From Ensifer canadensis (lineage in GTDB: Bacteria > Pseudomonadota > Alphaproteobacteria > Rhizobiales > Rhizobiaceae): a stretch of 64,000 bases of DNA. Below, one piece after another: positions 7,851-16,612 of this stretch. The position numbers and the translations under genes are program-made. The DNA is taken from NCBI RefSeq assembly GCF_017488845.2, contig NZ_CP083371.1:372001-436000 (forward strand), given 5' to 3'. The notes below the pieces were generated by a model. The model did not search any database, had not been told where the DNA came from, and worked only from the letters and a program-made list of their open reading frames with translations. Position 1 is the first letter of the stretch. Each line of letters begins with the position of its first letter.

Positions 7851-8834
7851 TTGACCCAGGATCAGGAAATCGCAGCCGCTACACTGGAAGAAGCCATGGA
7901 CTGGTTTCTGCGGCTGAAGGGTGAGCCGAATTGTCCCGAGCTCACCGCCGACTTCCAGCGGTGGTTGCATCGCTCTGATGATCATCAGCGGGGCTGGCAA
8001 TATGCGTTGAGGACCTGGCAGTTGATGGGGGAAGCGGCTCCGGCCCATGAACATCTGTGGGCAGGCGCGGCGCGCGCCAACGTCATTTCGAGCACCAGGC
8101 GTCGTTGGCGCCGCCCGGTCATGAGCGCAGTCGCTGCCATTGCCGCGACCCTATTCCTCGTCCTTGCCGGCCCGTCGCTGCTGATCCGACTTCAGGCGGA
8201 TCACATCACCGCCACCGGCCAGAATGCCAGAGTGACGCTGGAGGATGGAACGCTCATCGAGCTTGGCGGCGACAGTGCCATCAAGACGGAGATGACCGCC
8301 GCCGGGCGCCACGTCACGTTGCTTTCCGGTGAGGCGTTTTTCGATGTCGCGCATAATCCGGCGCGGCCCTTTACGGTGGAGGCCGGAGGCGTCACGGTTC
8401 TGGTCGTCGGTACCGCCTTCGACGTTCGGCTTGCGGGAGGGGAAACGACCGTCGAGCTGGAAAGAGGCGTCGTTCAGGTCTCGGTCGAGGACGCCAGGGA
8501 AACGTCGGACTTCAGGCTGCTTCCGGGCGAGATGGCTGTCGTGACTGCGAGCGACGGCGCGGTTACCCGCAACATCATCCAGCCCGATCAGGTCGCCGCC
8601 TGGCGCAGCGGCCGGATCTTCGTCAAGGATGCGTCCATCAGTGCGGTCGCCGAGCAGCTTCAACGTTACCACTCGGCGTGGATAGCGGTGCCGGACCGAA
8701 AGCTCGCGGGTCTCAAGGTCACCGGTCTGTATGATCTTCATGATCCGGACGGTGCGCTGAAGGCGCTGGTCGAACCCTATGGCGGCCGCGTCCGCACCTT
8801 TTCGACCTATGGTCGCGTCCTGACGCAATACTGA
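7851..8834 (+). CDS. FecR family anti-sigma/signal-relay protein
   Basis: The 327-residue protein starts at TTG 7851, with AGGAT just upstream. The N-terminal cytoplasmic domain carries the FecR/DUF4880 pattern (EAMDWFLRLKGEP, FQRWLHRSDDHQRGW). One membrane segment lies at about residues 90-113 (AVAAIAATLFLVLAG), followed by a periplasmic FecR domain with VTLEDGTLIELGGDSAI, LLSGEAFFDVAHNPARPF and VGTAFDVR. The C-terminal part (ISAVAEQLQRYH, LKVTGLYDL) is the segment that contacts the receptor's signalling domain. It lies between the sigma factor and the receptor gene in the same direction. Confidence 0.94.
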   Translation: MTQDQEIAAATLEEAMDWFLRLKGEPNCPELTADFQRWLHRSDDHQRGWQYALRTWQLMGEAAPAHEHLWAGAARANVISSTRRRWRRPVMSAVAAIAATLFLVLAGPSLLIRLQADHITATGQNARVTLEDGTLIELGGDSAIKTEMTAAGRHVTLLSGEAFFDVAHNPARPFTVEAGGVTVLVVGTAFDVRLAGGETTVELERGVVQVSVEDARETSDFRLLPGEMAVVTASDGAVTRNIIQPDQVAAWRSGRIFVKDASISAVAEQLQRYHSAWIAVPDRKLAGLKVTGLYDLHDPDGALKALVEPYGGRVRTFSTYGRVLTQY

Positions 8835-8940
8835 AAATCCTGACAATAAAATTCAATTTTTCTGAGAAAAAAAACTGGGGTCCTCGTCATTGTTGGAAAG
8901 CGCTCGGCAACGGAGCGCAATTCAAGGAGATGAGACTACG

Positions 8941-11262
8941 ATGTGCATATCGCAAGGCCGCAAGGGATCCCGTCGTTTGAATTGGGGCGGCGACGGCGGG
9001 CGTCCGATGGGACGGCTGATGGCAACGACGGCAATGGCGATTTGCCTGGCCTCGTCGCTGAACTGGCCGAGCTCGGCATTTGCGCAGGATGCACCGGCAC
9101 AAGAGAGTGCCGCTCGCAGCTTCAACGTGCCGGCACAACCGCTTGCCGACGCGCTCAACGTCTTTGGCCGGCAATCGGGCCTGCAGGTGACGCTTGCCGC
9201 TTCGGTGTCCCGTGGCGTCATGTCCAAGGCGGTCGTCGGTTCCTACGCGCCGGAGGAGGCGCTTGCACGGCTGCTTTCCGGCACGGGCATCGAGTATCGC
9301 ATCTCCGGCGGGCGAACGGCCGTGATCGGGACAGGGGCGGTCGGTGGCGGCGCGGCAGTGGCGCCGGCCGACGGCTCTACGGCGCTTGATCCGATTTCGG
9401 TATTCGGGGACGCCACTGGCGTCGGTGAAATCGTCATCAGCCAGAAGGAGCTCGAACTTCTCAACCCTGCGAATATCGCCGACGTCTTCCGCGGCGAGCC
9501 AGGGATCGAGGTTGGTAGCTCGCTGCCGATGTCGCAGAAGGTCTATGTTCACGGCATCGAGGAAAACAATCTCGCCGTTACCATGGATGGCGGCCGCCAG
9601 AACAACAAGGTCTTCCATCACAACGCAACCAACCTCATCGATCCGAGCCTGCTGAAGGCCGTGCGCGTCGATGCCGGCATCGCGCCTGCGGATGTAGGAC
9701 CAGGCGCGCTCGGCGGCGCCATTGCCTATGAAACGAAGGATGCCCGCGACCTGCTCGACGGCGACGGCTATGGCGGCTTCGTCAGCTCCAACTACAACTT
9801 CAACAGCAAAACCTTCCAGACCGGAATCTCCGCCTACGGCATGCAGGAGGGGCTCGAATTTCTCGGCTACTTCAATTTTGCCAAGGGGGACGAGTTCAAA
9901 TCCGGCAACGGCAGCATCGTCGAGGGAACGCGCACCGATCTCCTGAGCGGGCTCGGCAAGGTGGCATACGAGTTCGAGAGTGGTGATCGTTTCGAGATCA
10001 GCCATGAACGCGTCTACGACGACGCCCCGCGCCCGTTCCGCGCCAATACCGGCTTCATCTCGGGCCGCCCGCCGTGGGAACCGCGCGTGCGCGACTATAC
10101 GCTCGACCGGCAGAACACGGTCTTCTCCTATACCGACAGCACGCCTGAGGATTGGTGGGATCCAACCGTGGTGTTGGCCTACAGCTCGACGCGGCTAGAG
10201 ATCCCGATCTTTCCTCGCCCGGTGCCGCCAAGCACGATATCGGTCCCCTATCCCGGCGCCGGCGAAACCGGCAGCTTCAACGGCAAGTTCGAAAACAAGT
10301 TCAGCTTCGATATCGGCAGCATCACCGCAGGCGTCGATTTCTACAACGACAAGGCCGAACTCGAAGATCGCTTCGATGCCTCGACCGAGCGCGCGCGCAA
10401 TGTCGGCATCTATGCGCAGGCGCGGCTCGAACCCTGGGAACGCACCCGGCTTTCCTTCGGCATGCGTGGCGACCAGCAATGGTTCACCGGCACCACAAAT
10501 GAGAAGTGGGACAATGCCGGTTTCAGCGGCAACGTCTCCGGCGAATATGATCTGATCGAGGACCTGCTGACGGCCAAAGCCGGCTACTCCCACGTCTGGG
10601 CCGGCGTCCCGCTTGCCGAAAACTTCATCATGAACCCGAACTGGAACTATGGAACCGGCCCGGAGCCAATAACGGCCGACAATTATGCCTTCGGCCTTGT
10701 CGCCAAGCATGACGGTTTCACCGTGGAAGGCAGCCTCTTCCACACAGATATCGACGACGCTCGCACAGCCAAATACGCGGTCGCCAGGGCCATCGAGAAC
10801 CATGATGTGCGCTCGAAGGGCTTCGAGCTCGGTGCCGGATACGACTGGGGCGACGGTTACTTCAAGGTCAAATACGCCAATATCGATGTCTCGATCGACG
10901 GCAAGCCGGCCGACTCCGACACCGGTATCTATCTGGCGGCCCCGGCCGGTCAGTTCATCACGCTCCTGGCCGCGCACAGCTTCATCGATTGGGGTGTCAC
11001 CATCGGCGGCGATGTCGAGATCGCACTCGACAATGACGATGTTGCCGCCGGCACCCCGCCTCTTGAGGGCTACAAGGTTTTCAACACCTTCGTCGAGTAT
11101 CAGCCGCCGAGCCACAGCAATCTGACCCTGCGCGCCGAGATCAACAACATCTTCGACGAGACCTACTCAGAGCGCGCCACCTACGGTCAGGAATTCGGCA
11201 CCGTCACGCCACTCTATGAACCCGGCCGCTCCTTCATCCTGAGTGCCAAGGCGACATTCTGA
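8941..11262 (+). CDS. TonB-dependent outer-membrane transducer (STN + plug + barrel), iron/haem type
   Basis: About 773 residues from ATG 8941, with AAGGAGA at 8924-8930; the frame is open further upstream but without a better start. A signal peptide ends near SSAFA-QD (residue 48). Residues about 59-128 form an STN/secretin-TonB signalling domain (SFNVPAQPLADALNVFGRQSG, LLSGTGIEYRI). The plug follows (VFRGEPGIEVGS, GPGALGGAIAYETKDARDLL) and then a 22-strand barrel ending in a terminal Phe. The phrase GALGGAIAYETKDA is typical of haem/haemoglobin-type receptors, so haem or a haem-protein is a reasonable guess; a siderophore cannot be excluded. The FecI/FecR genes just upstream support signal-induced expression. 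Confidence 0.93.
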   Translation: MCISQGRKGSRRLNWGGDGGRPMGRLMATTAMAICLASSLNWPSSAFAQDAPAQESAARSFNVPAQPLADALNVFGRQSGLQVTLAASVSRGVMSKAVVGSYAPEEALARLLSGTGIEYRISGGRTAVIGTGAVGGGAAVAPADGSTALDPISVFGDATGVGEIVISQKELELLNPANIADVFRGEPGIEVGSSLPMSQKVYVHGIEENNLAVTMDGGRQNNKVFHHNATNLIDPSLLKAVRVDAGIAPADVGPGALGGAIAYETKDARDLLDGDGYGGFVSSNYNFNSKTFQTGISAYGMQEGLEFLGYFNFAKGDEFKSGNGSIVEGTRTDLLSGLGKVAYEFESGDRFEISHERVYDDAPRPFRANTGFISGRPPWEPRVRDYTLDRQNTVFSYTDSTPEDWWDPTVVLAYSSTRLEIPIFPRPVPPSTISVPYPGAGETGSFNGKFENKFSFDIGSITAGVDFYNDKAELEDRFDASTERARNVGIYAQARLEPWERTRLSFGMRGDQQWFTGTTNEKWDNAGFSGNVSGEYDLIEDLLTAKAGYSHVWAGVPLAENFIMNPNWNYGTGPEPITADNYAFGLVAKHDGFTVEGSLFHTDIDDARTAKYAVARAIENHDVRSKGFELGAGYDWGDGYFKVKYANIDVSIDGKPADSDTGIYLAAPAGQFITLLAAHSFIDWGVTIGGDVEIALDNDDVAAGTPPLEGYKVFNTFVEYQPPSHSNLTLRAEINNIFDETYSERATYGQEFGTVTPLYEPGRSFILSAKATF

Positions 11263-11274
11263 GATGACATCGAA

Positions 11275-11301
11275 GGAAGAGGCATCATCGATGCCTCTTC
11301 C
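11275..11301. terminator. Perfect terminator hairpin after the TonB receptor gene
   Basis: GGAAGAGGCATC (11275-11286) pairs exactly with GATGCCTCTTCC (11290-11301) around a 3-nt loop, 13 nt after the receptor stop. No long T-run follows. Confidence 0.75.
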
Positions 11302-11324
11302 ACCTTGCCGGCGAGTTGCCCACC

Positions 11325-11426
11325 GCATGTTTCCTTAAATCGTCTTTGATTTAGGGATAAAAACATGCAGCAATTCAAAGTGCTACAGCGACCTTTGCGC
11401 GTCTAATAAGACGCGCGGCGCTGTAG
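11325..11426. repeat. RIME1-like intergenic mosaic element, copy 2
   Basis: The element is 102 bp, nearly identical to 5060-5160: palindrome GCATGTTT...AAACATGC at 11325-11368, then CAGCAATTCAAAGTG and a second palindrome CTACAGCG...CGCTGTAG ending at 11426. This copy has the intact CGCTGTAG arm, where copy 1 has CGCCGTAG. It lies between the receptor terminator and a convergent small gene. Confidence 0.85.
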
Positions 11427-11467
11427 CCAGATGCCTATAGTTTTCGTGCTGAAATCTTGCTGTTACA

Positions 11468-11752
11468 TTACAATTTACTGAAATCGATGCTCATTTCCGC
11501 CCAGGCATGCTCGAACTTCGATCTCGCGATCAGCCAGGGAGGCATCGCTCTGGAAGCCGTCAGCCGCGCCAAAAGCCGACCCTCGGCATTCTCTACCGCG
11601 ACGATGACGCCATGATAGTCATCCTCCTCAGCGATTTCGTCCGCCACCAGGCGGCCGTGTTCGACGGCCTGGCTATCGTTGGCAAGCAGGGTGCCGACTT
11701 TGTCGCGGCTGGTAACGCCTGCCAGGTGGATGTGAAAAAGATAGCGTTGCAT
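11468..11752 (-). CDS. Small DUF6894-type protein
   Basis: About 94 residues. The opening MQRYLFHIHLAG, with an aromatic/His pattern followed by an acidic region, resembles the DUF6894 family common in rhizobia (often written MPRYFFH). The later HGVIVAVENAEGRLLARL fits the same fold. I choose ATG 11752 because the family start is at this methionine; an in-frame TTG lies at 11764. It has no signal peptide. Function is unknown; related genes are often stress-responsive or plasmid-borne. Confidence 0.65.
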   Translation of the reverse strand: MQRYLFHIHLAGVTSRDKVGTLLANDSQAVEHGRLVADEIAEEDDYHGVIVAVENAEGRLLARLTASRAMPPWLIARSKFEHAWAEMSIDFSKL

Positions 11753-12009
11753 GATCTTGCTCAAACCATACGGCGATTGACGACAAACACTCGCGCCGCT
11801 TCGGGTATGGTTGTAGTAACACGCCTCTTATCTGTTTGCGCGTGACCGACGCGTGACACGCCTTTGCGTGCAATTCGATCTCCGGCCGGTGGGTAATCGC
11901 CAGCGGTGATAGCCGACTGCGCTTGGGGGAAAAGCGGGCTGTTGCCGAATGCGGAAACGCTTGCACCGGCGTGGAAAAGCGCATCCGTCAGGGCGAGACT
12001 TCGATTTCG

Positions 12010-12315
12010 TCAGCCGGAAATCTGGTTGAGAAACACCAGTTGCAGAGGGCGGGTGAGCAGGTCGTCCGCCGTCGCTGCGAAAGCCTGGAAGTGTGGCGTC
12101 TGAAAATGGGCGTCGAGGGCGGCCCTGTCGGTGAACGCTTCTGTAGAACGTGCCCGGCTCTTCCTGCATTTCGAACAGGACGTAGTCGAGGCAGCCGGGC
12201 TCGTTGCGGGTCGGCTCGATCAGGGCGAGCAGCCCCTCACGCAATGCGTCGCGTTTGCCGGGTTCTGCGGCAGTATTGCCAAGGAAATCACCTTCTCGGC
12301 GGAATGTGTCATCAT
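12010..12315 (-). pseudogene. Decayed YgiN/antibiotic-biosynthesis-monooxygenase-like gene with two frameshifts
   Basis: Three reading frames together give one ABM-domain protein. Frame A starts at ATG 12315 (AAGGA upstream) and gives MMTHSAEKVISLAIL. Frame B continues with AEPGKRDALREGLLALI, then EPTRNEPGCLDYVLFEMQE up to GTFY. Frame C gives EAFTDRAALDAHFQTPHF and LLTRPLQLVFLNQISG, then TGA at 12010-12012. The switches are near 12270 and 12145. The parts join in the normal order and length (about 100 residues) of a YgiN-like quinol monooxygenase, so a functional ancestor is clear. Two separate shifts argue against a single sequencing error. The flanks 11753-12009 and 12316-12539 hold nothing I can support. 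Confidence 0.82.
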
Positions 12316-12539
12316 TGCAATCCTTGTGGATAGGGACGCCTGGCGGCGCGAGAGGCTCGGTTGGCGGGATGGCGTCGGGTCTGGAGCAGGCGGCAAGTAC
12401 GGTCGTCGAGGGAGCCTCCTCCCCATGACCTCTTTTGATCTTTTGCGCACACACGCCGGCCGTGGCCGCCCCGATGGGGCGGCTTCGCAGCAGGCATCAT
12501 GCTTTTGCGAAAGAGGAAGGCGGCGCTTCGCCCGCTCGT

Positions 12540-13553
12540 CTAAAAACCGGAGAGCACGATCTTGCCCTTGGCCCTACCGGACTCGATTACCGCGTGCGCG
12601 CGCTTCAGGTTGGCGGCATTGATCGTCCCGAAATGCTCGTTGAGCGTGGACTTGATCTTGCCTGCGTCGACCAGATCCGACACTCTGTTCAAGAGGACAT
12701 TCTGTTTCTCGATATCGGCGGTCGCAAACAGCGAGCGTGTGAACATCAGCTCCCAATGCAGCGAGATGCTTTTGCGCTTGAGTGGAAGCGCGTCGAGTTG
12801 CTTGGGGTCGTCGATCAGGCCGAAACGTCCCTGGGGCGCGATCAGTTCGACGATCTGATCAAGGTGATCGCCGGTATTGGTCGTCGAGAACACGAAGCCC
12901 GGCTGGCCAAGCCCGAGGGCTTCGATTTGTGCAGCAAGCGGCTGCCGGTGATCGACAACGTGATGGGCGCCGAGCGATTTTACCCATTCTACCGTTTCGG
13001 GGCGAGACGCAGTGGCGATGACAGTGAGGTCCGTCATCGCTCGTGCGATCTGTATCGCGATCGAGCCGACGCCACCGGCGCCGCCGATGATGACGATCGC
13101 ATTTGCAGCGCCTGCGACCGGGCGGGTGACGTCAAGACGATCGAACAGCATTTCCCATGCGGTGATCGAAGTCAGCGGCAGGGCGGCGGCGGCAGAAAAA
13201 TCCACCGACCTCGGCTTTCTGCCGACGATACGCTCGTCGACCAGATGAAATTCGGCGTTGGTGCCGGAGCGGTTGATGGCGCCTGCATAGAAGACTTCGT
13301 CGCCCGGCTTGAAGAAGGACGCATTCGGCCCGACGGCGCTGACCACACCCGCGGCATCCCAGCCGAGCACCTTCCACTGTCCGGGTTCGGGCTTCACTCC
13401 GCGGCGGATCTTCGTGTCGACCGGATTGACCGAGATCGCCTTGACTTCGACGAGGATGTCCCGGCCCTCGGGTTCCGGGCGCTGCAGGTCGATATCGACC
13501 AGCGACGTTTCGGCTTCGATCGGTTGGGGGATTTGGTAGGCTACGGCTCGCAT
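12540..13553 (-). CDS. Zinc-type alcohol dehydrogenase/quinone oxidoreductase family protein
   Basis: This is a 337-residue MDR-family protein. The N-terminal GroES-like domain has EVKAISVNPVDTKIRRG and LGWDAAGVVSAVG. The NADPH-binding domain has the motif IIGGAGGVGSIAIQIAR followed by VIATASRPETVEWVKSLGA. Catalytic-zinc cysteines are absent, as in quinone oxidoreductases. GGAG lies 6-7 nt before the ATG at 13553, which decides this start over longer in-frame versions. It is divergent from an HxlR regulator, an arrangement typical of redox- or electrophile-responsive qor genes. It probably reduces quinones or enones in the cytoplasm. Confidence 0.9.
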   Translation of the reverse strand: MRAVAYQIPQPIEAETSLVDIDLQRPEPEGRDILVEVKAISVNPVDTKIRRGVKPEPGQWKVLGWDAAGVVSAVGPNASFFKPGDEVFYAGAINRSGTNAEFHLVDERIVGRKPRSVDFSAAAALPLTSITAWEMLFDRLDVTRPVAGAANAIVIIGGAGGVGSIAIQIARAMTDLTVIATASRPETVEWVKSLGAHHVVDHRQPLAAQIEALGLGQPGFVFSTTNTGDHLDQIVELIAPQGRFGLIDDPKQLDALPLKRKSISLHWELMFTRSLFATADIEKQNVLLNRVSDLVDAGKIKSTLNEHFGTINAANLKRAHAVIESGRAKGKIVLSGF

Positions 13554-13589
13554 TGAATGCTCCATCGGTTGAACGTGGCCAAGATGCGC

Positions 13590-13635
13590 ACTATGCTGCA
13601 CGATCGCAAGAACGCACATAAAAAGCCCATAGTGT
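13590..13635. promoter_or_regulatory. Candidate HxlR operator in the divergent promoter
   Basis: CACTATG (13590-13596) and CATAGTG (13629-13635) are inverted copies in the 100-bp gap between the qor-like gene and the HxlR gene. HxlR proteins bind dyads in such divergent promoters; the wide 32-bp spacing makes this only a candidate. Confidence 0.3.
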
Positions 13636-13653
13636 CGAAAAGGATACCATTGG

Positions 13654-14007
13654 ATGGGACGCACACGCCACGATCGTTTCGACTGCAGTCCGGGATGTGC
13701 CGTCGAAGCGACGCTCAGCCTGATCGACGGCAAGTGGAAGGGTGTCGTTCTCTACCACCTGATGTCGGGCACCATGCGCTTCAACGAAATCCGCCGGAAG
13801 CTGCCGAACGTTACCCAGCGCATGCTGACGAAACAGTTGCGCGAGTTGGAGGCCGACGGCCTGATCACGCGCAAGGTGTTCGCCCAGGTTCCGCCCAGGG
13901 TCGACTATGATCTCTCGGAACGTGGCCGCACGCTGGAGCCGGTCATCCTTGCGCTCAAGACCTGGGGGGACGCCAACATGCCGTCGACCGGGAGTGTTGC
14001 GGCCTGA
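13654..14007 (+). CDS. HxlR-family transcriptional regulator
   Basis: The 117-residue protein is a single winged-HTH domain: CAVEATLSLIDGKWKGVVLYHL, MRFNEIRRKLPNVTQRMLTKQLREL, GLITRKVF and YDLSERGRTLEP are hallmark HxlR/DUF24 segments. Cysteines at residues 11 and 15 lie where YodB/QorR-type members carry a redox-sensing cysteine. It is divergent from a quinone-oxidoreductase-like gene that it probably represses until oxidants or quinones modify the cysteine. Confidence 0.92.
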   Translation: MGRTRHDRFDCSPGCAVEATLSLIDGKWKGVVLYHLMSGTMRFNEIRRKLPNVTQRMLTKQLRELEADGLITRKVFAQVPPRVDYDLSERGRTLEPVILALKTWGDANMPSTGSVAA

Positions 14008-14063
14008 TTGCCGCAACGGGAGGGCCATACTCACAGGTTTCCACGGTGTCCCACGCCACGACC

Positions 14064-15470
14064 CTATGCAGTGACAAGCACCCACATCATGCCGGCGAGT
14101 GCCGAAGCCAACAATGTCGCGATCACCGAGGTGTTGAAGCGGAAGATCGCCAGCGCCGCCGCAAGCGTCAGCAAGAGTGACGGCAACACCAGCGAGCTCA
14201 GGACAGGCACATCGAGCGCAAGGCTGCCGACGCTCCACGGGACGACCTGCGAAAACAACGTGTGAAGGCCGAACCAGACCGCAAGGTTGAGGATGACGCC
14301 GACGACCGCAGCAGTGATGGCCGACATGGCGCCGGTCAGCGCGACATTGCCCCTCAGCTTCTCGATGAAGGGCGCCCCGAGGAAAATCCAGAGGAAGCAG
14401 GGCACGAAGGTCACCCACGTCGTCAGCATTGCGCCCAGCGTCGCTGCCGTCATCGGAGAAAGCGTGCCGGGGTCGCGATAGGCGCCCATGAAGCCGACGA
14501 ACTGGACGACCATGATCAGGGGGCCAGGCGTTGTTTCCGCCATGCCGAGACCATCGAGCATCTCGCCTGGTTTGAGCCAGCCGTAATATTGCACGGCCTC
14601 CTGCGCGACATAGGCGAGCACAGCATAGGCACCCCCGAAGGTGACGACCGCCATCTTGCTGAAGAACCATCCGATTTCGGTGAAGACACTGTCCGGCCCG
14701 ACGAGCGCAAACAGCAGCGCCAGTGGCGCGAGCCATAGGGCGAGAAACACCGCGGACACCTTCATCGACCAGGCGAGGTTGGGGCGGGCGTGGATCGGTG
14801 TTTGTTCACCCAGGGCCGAATCCTCGTCCTTGAGGATCGGCCCGGTTGTTTTGCCGTGGCCGCCGCCGATGCGAAAGAGCGGCGAGCCCAGGCGTCCGCC
14901 GATGTAGCCGGCAATGCCGGCCGTCAGGATGATCAGCGGGAATGGGACGCGGAAGAAGAAGATCGCGACAAAGGCTATCGCCGCGATACCGATCATCAGC
15001 CTGTTTCTCAGCGCCCGGCTGCCGATGCGGAAAACCGCCTGGACGACGACGGCAAGCACGGCCGCCTTCAACCCGAAGAACAGTCCTTCGATCACGCTGA
15101 CATTGCCAAAGGCGGCATAGACGTAGCTCAAGGCCAGGATGGCAAGGAAGCCCGGAAGCACGAACAATATGCCGGCGATGAGGCCCCCGACGGTGCGATG
15201 CATCAGCCAGCCGATGTAGATTGCCAGCTGCTGCGCCTCCGGACCGGGCAACAGCATGCAGTAATTGAGCGCATGCAGGAAACGGTGCTCGCCGATCCAG
15301 CGTTTCTCGTCGACGAGGATGCGATGCATCACCGCGATCTGGCCCGCCGGGCCGCCGAAGCTTAAGCCCGCGATCCGAACCCAGACCCAGAACGCTTCCG
15401 CAAGCGAGATGCCGTGGCCATGGGGCGCCGACGCCTTGCTGGCGTCGGCGGTGTGAACGACATCGGTCAT
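14064..15470 (-). CDS. chrA: Chromate transporter ChrA
   Basis: A 468-residue membrane protein with two homologous CHR halves. Half one shows VRIAGLSFGGPAGQIAVMHR, LNYCMLLPGPEAQQLAIYIGW and GGLIAGILFVLPGF. Half two shows FFSKMAVVTFGGAYAVLAYV, GLGMAETTPGPLIMVVQFVGF and CFLWIFLGAPFIEKLRG. The paired FGG and PGP motifs define the family, which exports chromate from the cytoplasm. It starts one nucleotide after the stop of the upstream ChrB-domain gene (ATGAAATGACC arrangement), so the two are translationally coupled. Confidence 0.96.
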   Translation of the reverse strand: MTDVVHTADASKASAPHGHGISLAEAFWVWVRIAGLSFGGPAGQIAVMHRILVDEKRWIGEHRFLHALNYCMLLPGPEAQQLAIYIGWLMHRTVGGLIAGILFVLPGFLAILALSYVYAAFGNVSVIEGLFFGLKAAVLAVVVQAVFRIGSRALRNRLMIGIAAIAFVAIFFFRVPFPLIILTAGIAGYIGGRLGSPLFRIGGGHGKTTGPILKDEDSALGEQTPIHARPNLAWSMKVSAVFLALWLAPLALLFALVGPDSVFTEIGWFFSKMAVVTFGGAYAVLAYVAQEAVQYYGWLKPGEMLDGLGMAETTPGPLIMVVQFVGFMGAYRDPGTLSPMTAATLGAMLTTWVTFVPCFLWIFLGAPFIEKLRGNVALTGAMSAITAAVVGVILNLAVWFGLHTLFSQVVPWSVGSLALDVPVLSSLVLPSLLLTLAAALAIFRFNTSVIATLLASALAGMMWVLVTA

Positions 15471-15471
15471 T

Positions 15472-16293
15472 TCATGCACCCTTTTTCGGCGTGGGCCAGT
15501 TGTGCGTTTCACCGGTCGCATCGCGGCACCAGCGGTAGAAGGCATCGTAGAGCAGCATGCCTGCCTGCAACTGCTCATGATCGTCTGCATACATGCGGGA
15601 GAGCCCGAGCGAAACCGCAAGCAGGCCGGCGGCCTCTGGAGCGAGATCGAGGCGCGAGGTGTCTGCGCCCCGCACGATGGTTGCCAGCTGCAGCATCGGC
15701 TCCGTTGCCAATCCGAATTCCTCGACCATCACGTCGAAGGTGCAGAGGTCGCCCCGATGACTCCAACGGATCGGGGCGTCGATGTCAAAGGGCGTGGCGT
15801 CGAAGCGGTCCGCGACAGCTTCGACTTCGGCGGGTGCCACGAACAGGAAGACGGCGTTTGGATCGACGAAGCGCCGAATAAGCCAGGGGCAGGCGATGCG
15901 GTCGATCTTCGGGCGCGCGCGCGTGACCCAGAGCGTGTGTCGGTCCGTCTGACGTTTCGGCAGGGCCGAGACGGGCACGGCCGGATAGCCGGCTTCGACC
16001 CAGGCCTCAAAGCCGCCTTCCAGGACATCGGCCGGAATTCCCGCGTGCCGCAGCCAGGCGGCGACCCCGTGGCTCAGCTTCTTGCCGCGCTGGCAGATGA
16101 TGACGGCGGATCGTCCCGCGAAGTCGTTGCCCCAGTTCTCAACGAGCCGGTAGTCGCGCCGGAGCGATCCAGGGATCAAGCGCGGATCGGCATCGAAATC
16201 CTCGCCGATCCTGACATCGATCAGCGCGGGACATTTGGGAGTACCAATGAGGCGGGCAAGTTTGTCCGGGGAAATTTCAAGAGGTGACGGCAT
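15472..16293 (-). CDS. Rhodanese-ChrB C-terminal domain chromate resistance protein
   Basis: The product is 273 residues from ATG 16293 (GGAGG 8 nt upstream); a longer in-frame start at 16404 lacks such a site. Residues about 5-110 are a rhodanese domain with catalytic-site Cys67 in IICQRGKKLS and VLEGGFEAWVEAGYPA. Residues about 120-273 form the chromate-resistance (ChrB C-terminal) domain: ARPKIDRIACPWLIRRFVD, FLFVAPAEVEAVAD, FDVMVEEFGLA. The N-terminal ChrB sensor domain is missing and a rhodanese takes its place. It is coupled to chrA. The role of the rhodanese (sulfur transfer or redox) in chromate tolerance is not known to me. Confidence 0.9.
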   Translation of the reverse strand: MPSPLEISPDKLARLIGTPKCPALIDVRIGEDFDADPRLIPGSLRRDYRLVENWGNDFAGRSAVIICQRGKKLSHGVAAWLRHAGIPADVLEGGFEAWVEAGYPAVPVSALPKRQTDRHTLWVTRARPKIDRIACPWLIRRFVDPNAVFLFVAPAEVEAVADRFDATPFDIDAPIRWSHRGDLCTFDVMVEEFGLATEPMLQLATIVRGADTSRLDLAPEAAGLLAVSLGLSRMYADDHEQLQAGMLLYDAFYRWCRDATGETHNWPTPKKGA

Positions 16294-16506
16294 AACGCGT
16301 CCTCCGTCTGAGCGGTTGAATGGACGCGATACTTCGGCTGTCGCCTCGTGGGGTGATCGCGACCCCATGGTGATATTTTTCCGCTGTTTCGCGCAGGCTG
16401 TCAAGCAGTTGTACGGTGCACCGGGGGGGGGATTGACGACCGCCGTGTCATCCGCGGCCGCGTGCAGGCGCCTTTATCTCAGCCTGTTGCTGAACCGGCC
16501 CTCCCT

Positions 16507-16612
16507 CTAGAGCATTTCCAGGAAAAGTGCGAAGCGGTTTTCCGTCAGGAAATGCGTAAAAACAAAGAGATATAGCGTTTCTACGACTCCGCTTAAACCG
16601 GAAACGCTCTAG
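16507..16612. repeat. Rhizobial intergenic repeat (CTAGAGCATTTCC...GCTCTAG), copy 1
   Basis: The element is 106 bp, bounded by CTAGAGC and GCTCTAG, with an inner palindrome GCATTTCC...GGAAATGC and a second GAGCGTTTC...GAAACGCTC. A copy with the same body lies at 31897-31999. Its last bases supply the TAG stop (16609-16611) of the RND pump gene. The paired palindromes may also act as a terminator. Confidence 0.85.

Noticed and set aside
8887..10005. Minus-strand frame of 372 codons under the TonB receptor gene
   Set aside because: Antisense to a well-defined receptor; no ribosome-binding site or domain. The same applies to 10195-11115.
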